Below, piece after piece: positions 19,938 through 31,451 of a stretch of DNA of 42,564 nucleotides (its first letter is position 1; the number at the start of each line of letters is the position of its first letter). The stretch is from Phaeoceros laevis. Lineage: Eukaryota; Anthocerotophyta; Anthocerotopsida; Notothyladales. The notes beneath the pieces were generated by a model. It searched no databases and was not told where the DNA came from. It was given only the letters and a program-made list of their open reading frames with translations. A program made the position numbers and the translations under genes. Where the stretch lies: the NCBI GenBank assembly GCA_049999765.1, contig JBNGIQ010009219.1, forward strand, positions 44,147 through 86,710, written 5' to 3'.

Positions 19938-22900
19938 ATTCTATGCTAGGTAGACTAGACTAGGGTATGGAGTGCTGAGCTGAGAGTTGCTGTGCCGGCG
20001 ATCATTTCAGCGTAATTAGTGGCTGCATTGACTTGCTTAGTGCAGATACAGCTCGCTTGCTCTTGACTTAAGAGGACAAACACCGAGACCAAGGAGTGAG
20101 CGAGCGAGGAAGGTGAGAGTGTATCATTGCATTTCTCCTAGGAAGGAGAGCATGTCTGAAGACGACTGAACTGCGGAATCATGGAAAAACAGCACACAAC
20201 GGATGATGCATCACTGATGAGCGCATGAATGTTGAGCAATTGCTAATAAACCCGGTGACGGTCAACCCTAATGCACATGATTATCTATAACCCCGCGGTC
20301 CCGCCCTACAAGTAAAGCCTGCCAGGTGGGGTTCGTTTTGAAGCAAGCAGAATCGGGTGCGGCGATTCGATTCACCCGCGAGTCTCATCAATGCCGTGCC
20401 TGCTTCCGCCTGCGCTTCCTTCCTTCCCTGCAGGACAGGACGCGATCGGATCGCCTCTCCGGCAGGTCACGGTTATCGCACTAAAGAACTCCTCCTTGCT
20501 ATCAAGTTCCTAACCACACCAGGTATGTAATAAGAATGTGCCGCGCGGCCCTTTGTGAGGTGTCACGTTTATCACACCTTCGGACAGTCCAGCCACAGTA
20601 GCCTATTGCATGGGTGCCGACGCGACTGAAGTGGGCTGTAGTATTCTTCTTCCATCATCGATTTCTTGCCCTTTCCTTCTCGAGTCCAGTCGACTTCTAG
20701 TCTGGACTAGTCTACCTTTTATTTTTCCTTTTTGGCTTGGTATCCCGTTCCCCCACCGCCCGACCGGCGCAACAGCAACTCTCCCACAGCAAACAATTCC
20801 CTCCAACTGTTTGTTTGCCTCGTAACGCTCTCATCATCCACGCCGGTCCACTCGCCTCCCAACCCACACCAGAAAGATGAAAAACAGAAATTTTAACAAA
20901 AAGGAAAAAATTGGGAAATTAGGAAATTCGGGAAAGAGAAGCCTGGGAAAGGAATGGAAAGAAAGCACATCCGCCTTGGGAATGCTTGCCTGATGTGTGC
21001 CAGGGGCTTGCTTCCCCATGCGCCTGCGTGCCTGCACGCATCTCAAGTAAGGAGTCGCCATGCAAGGCGCAAAAAGGTAAAAAGTAACGGAACCAGCGTT
21101 ATTATACCAGCCCAGCATGATGCAAAGTTACAAACAGTGATCCTCCTACTAATCCAAAAAAAAAAAAATTGAAAATACACCTAAATTGCATGCTCGCGTC
21201 TCTCATCACTGCTACATTAGTCATGCCACGCTCGGTTACACGCTCCACTTGGTGCGGGCTTGGCTTTGCGTGTGATTAATTAATATGGCCTCCCACCCCG
21301 AGCCTTTGGGAAGCCTTTTGGGAAACCCGAATCTTGTTTAATCACTTCACCAAATCGGACTTTGCCAACATCCCATCACAGCCATCATCGTTAATCATCA
21401 GCACTAGCCCCAAATAAAGAACAGACAAACACACCGTCACTTCTTACGAGGTGCGTCCAACAAAAGAGGGAGGAAAGGAGCTGGGAATTGGAAGAAAGCA
21501 GGTGGGCAGATGCAACTAATCGCACGCATCCCATCAAACAAACAACGGAACCCACCTGCATCTTTGTGCAGAGGGCACTCTTATTAGCGTATCTCTGGAC
21601 CACCTTTCTAAGCAAACAACAACACAAAACAAAAGTAATAGCAGAGAGAAATGCACGTGCATGCGCTGAGCATCAGCATCAGGATCGCTTTACTTCAGAG
21701 ATTCATGGAACCGGACGGAAGAGGCTGTGGAATGGCCATCCATGCTTCCTTTGGGATAGCCTGTAGCCACCCTGTAGTAAGAGCCACCTTCGAGCCAGGC
21801 AGGCATCAGGCTAATGATGAGCAGATATTTCGACGAATACAATTGTTTTGTGATTTTTTTATATTATCTCTGGCGCCATGGCACGCCGTATCAGGCACTC
21901 TGATCAAGGCCGTCCAATAGGACCGGGAGCGTTGGGCATTGCGGCACCGGCATGGCGCATTGGCCATGGCGACGTAACCCACATGCCCCATCCACATTGT
22001 GCACGATGCGGACTGCCTGGCTGCCTGCAGTACTCTCCATGGCAAGTCCAGTAGTCCAGTACCAGTCCAGTGAATGACTCCAAGTCCGCAGTACGGACTC
22101 TTCCCTTCTCTCTTTTCTCGTTTTCGGCAATGTCTATCAATCTTTACCTTCCTTCCTCGCAGATTCCAGAAGCCTCGACATGAACACTTGGCCGCTTGGA
22201 GGTGGAGGAGAGCTCCAACCGGGGGACGATATTTTCGCGTGCCGCAATCATGGCGCTTTATTATCCACTAACAGTCCGCCATAAGAAGGCCCGAGGCGGG
22301 CCGTCGTGGCTGTGGCCCGCCAAGCCCATGGCCAACCAGTTCATCAGGGCCGCCAGGCATGATTGGCCCCGGCGACGCGCACGACTCATCACACCCCCGG
22401 TAACAGCGACAACTAAAAAGCACGGTTCCGACGGCGACCGTCGCATCTCCCTCGGCCAACAGCGCATTTTCCCAAACCGGACAGGCCCCCGGCCACTGTA
22501 GGAATCAAGTGTAAAGAAGCGGTTGGACGAAGTTTCGCCTGTAGCTAAATTAGTGGGGGCGGCGGGGCCGGGCCTCCCTCGTAGGGCTAGCGAGGAGGAG
22601 TCACACACTACTGTTGCAACGTCACTTTGTTCAACGGCATCTTTATCTGCTCTAGACCAGTAGACTGTGTGGCGTCCCCTTTGTTGCATAACTGCAACGG
22701 AAGCAGCCTAACACGCTTTTCCAAAGGTGGTGTGCAAGCTTTACCTTGCTCTTTGCTAGATATTGTTCTTTGGGGGAGAAAAATGAATGGCATCTTATTG
22801 TTACACTTGTACTCAACTCGTAGTAACCATGTTCCTCCCGTAGTAGTCCTGAGTTTAGACTACGTCATGCCCAACTCCCTCTACTAGCTGGAAGGTTGTT

Positions 22901-23097
22901 GTGTGTTGCATGACCCACTAGGAGGAGGAGGTTTGATGTTGCTACTATATATTGAGCAACAATCGCTTCTACCTTGTGAATATGAACCAATGACCTGGTG
23001 GCGGTGGTGATGTTTGGAAAAGAGAGAGTAAACCTAGCTCGAGAGAGTCTTTGGGTGACGAACAAAAGTTCAGGAAAGAAAGGGGGTAGAAGGATTG

Positions 23098-25499
23098 TCA
23101 ACATACATTCACCTTCTTCCGAGCAAGGTCGGCACGGTATTTGAAAGGCACGCCCTCGGCCTCGAGCTCCTTGAGCTTACGGGCCTTGATCACCTCCAGC
23201 CGCTGCCGCTCGATCTCGAGCTTGGCGCGGAGCCGGACACCCTCCTCCACCCACTCCTTGTAGTCAGCGAGCTTCTTCTCCTTCTTGCGCCGGATCTGGT
23301 CGATGATGTGGGCCTGCTGCTGCAGCTCCTGCTCCTTGAGGGCCTGGGCCTTGGCCTTGTCGCGTGCAACCTCCTCCTTTTGGTGCTGGATGATGCGGTA
23401 AAACTCGCCCTCCTCCACCTTGGCTAGGTCGGCAAGCTTCTTCACCTTGAGCATCTTTTGGTTCTCTCGCGATTCCACCAGGTCCTCCATCATGTTCTTG
23501 ACGCGCTCCGCCTCCTTGCGCTCCTTCTCCCGCCAATTGCGCTCGCTTTGCTCGTACGCCCGCTGTGCCCGCAGCGCGTCCAGCTCCGCCTGCTTGTTGT
23601 TGGCCTTCTCTTGCATCTTCCGCAACCGAACCGTCTCCTCCTCCCGCTCCTTCTTGATCCTGTCTAGCTCGTCCAGATGCGCCTGCAGCTTCTTGTCCCT
23701 CTCTAGCACGTACTGCTCAATCCTCCGCATCTCCTCCCGCTCCCTTACATGCCTCGTCTTCTTGAACGCAATCGCTTCATCATTCTCCTTCAACACCTGG
23801 ATCAGCAGCTTCTTCGCCTCCTCATGCTTGATTTTCGCCTTCTCAGTGTCCTCATCTTGCAGTTTCTGAAGGTGCCTTACCAATGCTTGACTGTCCAACT
23901 CCTTTTGCTCCTGTGCCAATTTCTTGTTCGCCGCACGTTCCTATAAAAGTCATCCATAAATAAATGAATGAATTACAAATACTGTCTATTCAAACAATCA
24001 GGATATGAATCAAGGCCCCACTTTTCTTTGCTACTACCGCCTCACAAAGTATCTATGATGGGCACCATTGAAGAAATCCGGATGTTTTACCCAACAATAA
24101 GACAAAGGTCCTTACGGCTATTTGAAGTCGAATAAGTTTTGCACCTTCGCGACGAGCATGAGCCTTTTGAGCTTCTATTCGTGCCCTTATTTCATGTTTC
24201 CTATTGCTGTCTGCTTGCATCATGGCATCCAGCTCAAGTCTCTCTTGCCTATCTTCTTTGATTCTTGAAGCCTAATTGTTAAATTTTTTAGACACATGGT
24301 TCCTACGACATTCTTTCCAACATGTGTATGACTTTGTTTACATGATCATGAATACCTTGTCCTCTTTTTGTTTATCTCTAATGGTCACGCATCGAGAGTA
24401 AGTCATCATGGCATTCATCCTTTTCACGTCGTCTATAGTATCCTCCCACTCCTTCATCGCATTTGTCATGGTACTGTGGATAAATATATGGTTAGGGATA
24501 TAGATATATTGTTGATGAATTTAGCATAATCCTGGAGTTCAACATAACCCCATATCCCAGTACACATACGCAGTATCAGCCTCCAATTTAAGCTTTTCCG
24601 TGTAACTCATATCACCACTTTTTTTCTTTCTTTCCTCTTCCAGCTGCACAATGGTGACAACGATAATTTTTATCATATCACAATCCTATTGGTAGAAGGC
24701 ACATACAGATTAAATGATAGACTTTCGTAGTTCTACCTTTTGCATTTTCTCTTTTCTTGCATTAGATATGGCATTTACCCTTGCTCGCTCCTCCTCCTTA
24801 AGTTGCTTACCTTGTCTTATTTGTTCCGGTGTTAATATTACACAACTTTCCTGAGTCAAGCCAAGATGTCTAATGCTTATTGTCAATGTAGCATTCTCAT
24901 AAGAATTTACATCTACATCACTCCTAACCATGGCATTGCTTACCTTAATGCGAGCAATATCACCAGTCGTAACAATTATTGTATCTGTATCCTCTTTCTC
25001 TTCTTCAATACTTCGTCTCCTACGCGATGGTGCTTTAGGCCATCCTTCTCCAACTTTTAGCATCCCCTATATTGGTATACGTGATCTTCGGGGTTATTCA
25101 TATGTTTATCTAAGATATATTGATATAAGTAGAGAATTTGGTGTCTTTGGATCCGGACCTGTTTGATTGTGGATGGGTCAAATCTTTGAAATCCACTTTC
25201 GTCCTTCCTTTTTTTACTATTGTTGGCATTGTTGCCAAACAACTTCTCATCTACTTCGCTAGTCTTAGAAATCTGATAAGTAAGAGTAGTACACATATCA
25301 ACTGTAAGAATGCTAGAGAGAACATGGATAAATATACATAGTAAATTCTTTGTCATCCAATACTGCTTGATAAGGTGGATATGCAAGAAAGTACCAGCTT
25401 GTATCTTGCTATACTTTTGGTATCTGTAGAAGCTCCACTGCGTGAAGCAGTTTCACTTGGCTTTTTTGTCGATGTTTTGAGCCGAGTAGGAGCTCCCAT
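23098..25499 (-). CDS. CFAP45: Cilia- and flagella-associated protein 45 (CFAP45/CCDC19 homologue)
   Basis: CFAP45 is a microtubule inner protein of the axonemal doublets of motile cilia. Eight minus-strand exons keep one frame: 25499-25395, 25272-25159, 25066-24944, 24850-24737, 24643-24570, 24473-24356, 24271-24116 and 23940-23098, giving 548 residues against about 551 in the human protein. Diagnostic blocks are TSEVDEKLFG near the N-terminus, IVTTGDIARIK, CVILTPEQIRQGKQL, then a long charged helix with RLRKMQEKANNKQAELDALR, RNWREKERKEAE, VEEGEFYRIIQHQKEEV, HIIDQIRRKKEKKL and a C-terminal ELEAEGVPFKYRADLARKK. It is almost entirely coiled coil, with no signal peptide or membrane segment. The first seven exons lie in AT-rich DNA and the last (843 bp) is strikingly GC-rich. 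Family identity is very secure. In a plant its presence implies flagellated sperm. Confidence 0.93.
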
Positions 25500-28043
25500 T
25501 GTGAAGTTTTGGATTGATCACTACAGTGCCACATATATTAAGACAAGATGCTCAAGTTATAAAAAGAACAGAAATTTAAACACCAAGATATCAAGTTTTT
25601 TTGGGGAAGACAACATAACAGACTCATAAACCTATTGTTCTTCTTACTTCTTAAATTACAAGAGAAAAGGTCTAGGATGAAAACAAATATTTTTCCAAGG
25701 ACACCATGAGAAATGCATTTGAAAAGAGAAACAGGGGTCGCCTTACAATACTAGTGTGGGCTTATAATTCAACAATTATGGGACAAGTTAACTAAATGTG
25801 ATGTCCTTTTTTTCTTTGCAAAGAATATGAAGGGTATAAAAATTGCCTCTAACATGTCACGTAAGAGTATTTTCTTTTGTAGAGGAGCAATCTTGTAGAG
25901 GCAAAAATATGATGGGAGATGCATTTGGGTTTGGAGTAGGTGCTGGAAAATCATGATTTTATTAAAGTTTTGACAAATATCATGAGGGTGTTGGGTTTAG
26001 AGGTGATGAAGTCTTGATCTTTACATTAGCCAATTCAGCTTAAGATTGGATCAAATATAAGCCTTCAACTTTTTTTTTGGAGCTTTCGGGTTTCTTATGG
26101 CCATCAATTTAACCGGAAAAGAACGCATATTGGAGTAGAGCTGTGATAGAGTAGATGGATGGCTTCTCGCGCTTGGCTCCTCAACTTTTGCATTAATCTT
26201 GAGCACTAGCTTTAACTCATCGAGAACTTAAGTCGTCCCTTTAGATTCAAAGTAATGGTAATGCAAACTTGGTTTTTGCCATAGGTTGCCCTAGACATTT
26301 ACTCCGACAAAAACACTATGAAACTTTCCCATGCTTACTTCTTGATCTAATTTCTCCTACTTCTTGACCTAATTGCTCATGCAAATAAGTAATGTTTGAT
26401 TTCTTGGTTTATATTTGAACCTCTAACGGATTTATCCAAAATAAGATAGTGGCATACTTTAAATAAGCACCTCTTCCACTCCAAAAGTTCGGTTAGTGGA
26501 TCCTCACGTTGATCTTGATCCCCGTAGAGCGGAAGCACATGTTTCCATAAGGCTTCTAGAGCCATAGTGAATGGTGCGGTGTCCCCAAGTTGGCGATTGT
26601 CCACAACATAGGGGCACTTGGTTGGAGTCTTTTTGCGTGCCAAGTTGCCAATAGTAGGCAGCCCACAAGCCACAAGAGAGACTGCGCTGAAAACCAAGTT
26701 GGCAACATGAAAAAAGGTGGGGCAAAAAAGGAAAAATGTCTGTCGTTGTCCGATGTGCACGATCATGATCGGCCAAAATATCGACGAATCGGATAGAGTG
26801 ATCGAACGGGGATGGGCCAGGATGGTGCATATCGAATTGGACACTTACTGAGAGTTTGTTACCGACTACCGGCAGGCCACTCTACGAAGAGCTACTGTCC
26901 GGTGCGCGGTGCGCTTTCTCTCTCTAGCCAGGCTAGGCCGCAGGCCAGCCAGCCAACCAGGGTGAGGTGGGGGAGGAGAAGCGAAGGGCAGAGAGCATTG
27001 TGGAGTTTTTTTGATTCTTCTTTGCTTCCCCTTTCTCCCATCAGCGGAGGGAGGGAGCTCTTTCTCCCTGCCACCACCTTCTCTCTCCCCAGGCTCCCTC
27101 CCTCTCTACCCCTCTGCCCTTCCCTGGCGCGTCTCTGCACCTGTCTGCTGCTCCCTCCCAGCCGATCAGCAATCCTCGGCTCAGGCACGGCAGTAGCAGG
27201 AGCAGCGTGGGATGCAATTCAGCACCGCGCCCCACTGTCGGCACTGCTGTGTTCAGGGCGTCACGCACTCTCTCCTCCTCTCCTGCTCCGCATCCTCCTC
27301 GTCATCGCTGGTTGCTGCTGCTGCTCTGGGGAGTACCTGCCCTGCGCTTCCCGTCACTTCCCTTCCATGCGATTTTTGGCCCGGCAAATTGTGCGAGGGC
27401 TGTGGACGAAGTCAATTTGGCTGGCTGCAGAGGGGTCCGGCAGGTGGCGGCTTCTTGTGACTGAATTGTGACGCTCGCCGATTTTTGAAAGCTGTTCTGG
27501 TGGCAAATATCGGTGTTTGTGGCTCCTGGCGGCGACTTTCAGCTGGAGGGCTTTGTTGTCCCTGTGCTCTGCCTGCATTTCGGGAGCTCCAGACCCGTCG
27601 GGCTTTGGCTGCCCGAAATTCTTGGTTTCTTGTCGTTCCCTGCTAATTCAGGGGGCATGGCCTGGGGCTGGGGACTGTGACCAGAGTCGTTTCCCGGCGA
27701 GCCTGTGGGTGGAGCTGGGGCCAACCCTACTGTATGATCACGTATGCGTAGGCCCGATTGAGATCGGCGGCTCCTGCACCAGCTCCTTGTAAAAGTCATG
27801 CAGGCACGCTGCAGGATTTGGCAGGGGTGGGAGGGCAGTCGCACATCGGCCTGGCCAGTTTTGCCACCTATATGCTTAAGGCCGCTTGGGCATGGGCGCC
27901 GGTCCTGACAGGCAGGTCCTTCTTCGCTTGCCGGACTCGCGCTTCTCCTGCTTGAGGCTCCATGACACCTTTCCTCCTCCTCATCTTCCCAAACGGCATT
28001 ACTCGGCAGCGCTGCTGCCATCCTCGTAGGTGACTTGAGCGGT
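25500..28043. other. Flank between CFAP45 and the type-B response regulator
   Basis: 25.5-26.8 kb is AT-rich, continuing the composition of the CFAP45 introns, and presumably holds the CFAP45 promoter. A 155-codon minus-strand open frame (26844-26377) contains NRQLGDTAPFTMALEALWKH and ends in LFA; I cannot assign it to a family, and it may be a transposon remnant or chance. From about 26.9 kb the sequence turns GC-rich with a CT-rich stretch (27030-27160), as expected for the promoter and long 5' leader of the divergently placed response regulator. A leader intron is possible but was not resolved. Confidence 0.4.
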
Positions 28044-31000
28044 ATGGGGACAGGGATGGCTGGCCCAAACATGGCCAGCAGCTTGCAACAGCAGCACCAG
28101 CAGCACCAGCACCAGCAGGCGCAGCTGCAGGCGATGAATTTGCAGTCGCCTTCGCAGAGCTCCACCTACGGCTCCGGGGTGACCGGAGCAAGCGTGACAA
28201 GGCTTAGACCAGAACAAACGACCCCTCCATCGGCTGATCAGTTTCCAAAGGGCCTCCGCGTTCTAGTGGTGGATGACGACATCTGCTGCCTCAAAATTGT
28301 GGAAAGCATGCTCAAGAGTTGCGGCTATCAAGGTGAGTCACCAACTGCCCACATGCAATCATGTCCTGGTCATGAATGTTTTGCGCATTCAGGTGGGAGT
28401 TTTCGCTGCCGCTGGGCTGACATGCAGAGCTTCGACAAGATGTAGTAGGGTATTTATGGGAGGCTGCGAGATCTTTTGACATCATGCAGATTTGAGGCTG
28501 GAGCGTTGGTCATTAGCCTCGTTGTTCAGTTGTTGGCCCTAGGATCGGGATGAGATCCCTGCAAACTTGACTTGAGTGGATGCTAAAGTTGCATCCACTC
28601 AAGTCAGAGTACTTGCCTTGGTAACCGCATGTGGGTATGCGGTTCAGGGTCTGCTGGCGTGAGTATATGTTCCTGCTGCTGCTTTTGAGCTTCATTTGCG
28701 AATCTGCTGAACTGTTTTTGCTTTCTGGGGCTTCCTCTGAGCTTGGTTCCTCTGCTGGTGGGTATGGAGGTTGTTGGTAAATTATGTGTTTTCTGTAGCT
28801 TCCTGCATGCTTGTCGACTAGTGTCTCTTATTCACTACCAGCTTCTTAGCCATAACTGGAACACTTCCTGAATTTGTCTCTGATGATTTCACTCTTCTGC
28901 CATGCAGTGACAACGTGTGCATTAGCTACAAAGGCCCTTGAATTGCTGAAAGCGAACAAAGATGTATACGACCTTGTGATTACCGATGTCCACATGCCTG
29001 ACATGGATGGGTTCAAGCTGCTTGAACTTGTTGGTCTGGAAATGGACCTTCCAGTCATCAGTAAGTATCTGCGCAAGAGTTCTGAGTTAGTGTTCGCTGA
29101 AGCTGGTATCTTATGTGCTGTCAGTTCGTGGGTAAGGAATGAGTGTATATTGACAGTTGGTGGTGGGCTATCAGTGATGTCAGCAAACGGAGAAACTCCA
29201 CAAGTCATGAAGGGAGTAACTCATGGAGCCTGTGACTACTTGATCAAACCAGTCCGCCAGTTGGAATTGAAGAACATATGGCAGCACGTGGTCAGGAAGA
29301 AGAGTAGAGAGAGTAGTAAGGAAGCTGAGCAATCTGGCAGCCTAGAAGACGGAGAGAGGCACAGGCGAGGTGGAGAGGATAGTGAATATACTTCCTTGTT
29401 GAATGATGCTGCAGATGGAAGCTGGAAGCTTTCCAAGAAGCGGAAGGATGCTAAAGATGATGAGGAGGATGAGCAGGACAATGAGGATCCTTCAACTCTG
29501 AAAAAACCTCGTGTTGTTTGGTCGGTGGAGCTGCATCAACAGTTTGTCGGTGCTGTTAATAAGCTAGGAATAGACAGTAAGCGCTCTTGACTTTTGCTTT
29601 TCAGTAGTTGTCCTACTGGTCCTTTGACAAGAAAATATGTGCCATTTTGTCCTGTTGGGCCTGTCTAAATCAGATGCCTGGCATTGTGCAGAAGCGGTAC
29701 CCAAAAGAATACTTGAACTGATGAACGTACAGGGACTCACAAGGGAAAACGTCGCCAGTCATTTGCAGGTAGTTTGGGTTCTTCCTTCTTAAAGTCAGCT
29801 CTAAACGAGGTTGGCTGGTGTTGCATCAATTGATCTTGATACTTGTCGCTGATTTTAGAGTTGGACTTTCCTGCAGAAATATCGGTTATACTTGAAGCGC
29901 CTTAGTGGGGTTACACACCAACAAGGGAATCCGTTTGGGTCTCCAACAGACCCGTTTTCACCCATGAGTGGGCTGGATGGTGTGGGTGAGTTACGAGCTC
30001 TTGCAGCAAGTGGTCAATTAACACCACAAGCGCTTGCAGCTTTGCAAGCAAATATGTTGAGCAGGATGAATGTAAGCTCAAATGGTGTGGGCATGGGCGG
30101 TCTGGATTCTTCCATGTTGCTGCATATGTCTGGTGCAAATGGTGGGCTTCTTGCAAGGCCAAGACTCCCCCAGCCTGTGTTAAACTTGCAGCAGAGTATG
30201 TTGCAAGGCTTACCCAGCCCCCTGGATCTCGATCCACTTTGCCAGACACAACAGATGGGTTTAGGCGCCCTTGGTCAGTCGCCCTTGGTGGATGATGTTG
30301 CTGGCCTTACTGCATTGCAGCACCAGCTTGCAGCTGCCGGTGGACTGGGAGGCATTGGCTCAGTTACTAGCATGAATGGAAATCCATCTCCAAATCCAAG
30401 TAACAATTCTTTAATGTTGCAGTTGTTGCAACAGCAGCAGCAAGTGCAGGTTCAACAGCTGCCACAGGGCCAAGTTGGGGGGAGTGTCAACCTGCAATCA
30501 GGAGGCTTGCTTCCCCAGCATATGCAGCTGACAAGTGCAAATGATATCAATTTGGGACGAGCTGGACCTCTTTCCAATATGACCGCAGTCAATGCTTGCA
30601 TAGGAAATGGTATGACCAATTTGGTTGGAGCATCTAGTAGAGGAATTGGGGCACCGGTCATCAATACAGGGTCTGCTATGTCTAATGGTGTTTCGTCGCT
30701 TGCAAGACCTCCAACTATGGATAGCAAATTGGGTGCTGTTCAGCACTTCTCAGGCAACAATCTTTCGCCTTCATCCCCGGCTGGAATTGCTAGTCCATCA
30801 TCTATGAAGGATCTAAGTGGTGCCCTTGGAAATATCAGTGATACCCTAAACTGCAAGCCAGGTAGGGCTATTGGAACGAACTTCAGTGCGTTGGGCAATC
30901 TAGGGCCTGGGTTGCTAACCTCAAATCCTAGGCCAAGTTGGCAAAATCAAGGACAGGACTACGGCCAGCCTTCAAGTCCTCTCGTAAACAATCCCAGTCC

Positions 31001-31451
31001 CAGATATGGGCATTCAAATATCAACGGAGGGTTTCCACGAGGTCAGGGCTTTATGGGACAAGGAATATTTCCTGGCAGGCTATCTGTTGACACTTCAGGT
31101 GCTATCTCACTGAGCGAGCAGTCCACAGCAGACAGCGAGATGAAGATGAAGGATGAGCGAGCTGTGGACTCAATATTCAGCACCAGGCTGGACAGTGGCC
31201 TGCTCGGCAATCGTGATGATGATCTTCTTGGCATGTTTATGAAGCAGGTTTGCCACGTACCTCAAGTTGAATCTGAGTGGTCGGATTTTTGCCTCTCCTA
31301 AGGTGCTTGTAGTCTGCTCTGTCTGAGCCATGGGGCACACTGTGTGGCAAACTAATTGGGTGGTCCTCTGTCACAGGCACCACAGGAGCCATTGTCCTTC
31401 TCTGAAAGTGAATTAGACAATTTCCCGCTTGATAATCTCTATGTGAAGTGA
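28044..31451 (+). CDS. Type-B two-component response regulator (ARR-B, GARP)
   Basis: Type-B response regulators are nuclear transcription factors activated by His-Asp phosphorelay in cytokinin signalling. Six exons: 28044-28332, 28908-29060, 29175-29576, 29692-29768, 29877-31247 and 31377-31451 (788 residues). After a Gln-rich N-terminus (about residues 15-40) the receiver starts at [10 protein letters not shown] (acid pocket Asp78/79), with phosphoacceptor Asp123 in [12 protein letters not shown] and Lys172 in YLIKP. An acidic/basic linker ([18 protein letters not shown]) leads to the GARP/MYB-like domain, residues 258-318 ([52 protein letters not shown]). The C-terminal 460 residues are Gly/Ser/Asn/Gln-rich, as in activation regions, and end in [13 protein letters not shown] usual Pro after DDD is replaced (DDDICCLKI); the catalytic residues are intact. 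The start is the first ATG in frame, with another Met five codons on. Confidence 0.93.
28568..28606. repeat. Perfect 16-bp inverted repeat in intron 1
   Basis: TGACTTGAGTGGATGC and its exact reverse complement are separated by seven bases (taaagtt), forming a potential stem-loop within the 575-bp first intron of the response regulator. It is too short for a typical plant microRNA precursor and has no T run typical of a terminator. Confidence 0.85.

Larger units (their letters stand above)
17386..23097. other. Gene-free region of about 5.7 kb
   Basis: After the NAGS stop I find no recognisable protein, RNA gene or transposon on either strand. Open frames here follow GC-rich low-complexity sequence (Pro/Ser/Arg-rich, non-conserved). 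The first few hundred bases should hold the NAGS 3' UTR and the last few hundred, after 22.6 kb, the 3' UTR of the convergent CFAP45 gene. Local features are a purine tract and a GGTGAG repeat, listed separately. Confidence 0.5.

Noticed and set aside
20310-20390. Possible tRNA (gattcgattc-like T-loop word)
   Set aside because: No acceptor stem, D-arm or anticodon arm can be paired around it.
23420-23869. 149-codon plus-strand open frame over the CFAP45 last exon
   Set aside because: It is the antisense shadow of the CFAP45 coiled coil; its Ser/Leu/Arg content is the complement of Glu/Lys/Gln codons.
28044-28445. Single-exon reading of the response regulator 5' part past 28332
   Set aside because: The receiver continues only after splicing 28332 to 28908 (CGYQ to [14 protein letters not shown]); the read-through codons are intronic.
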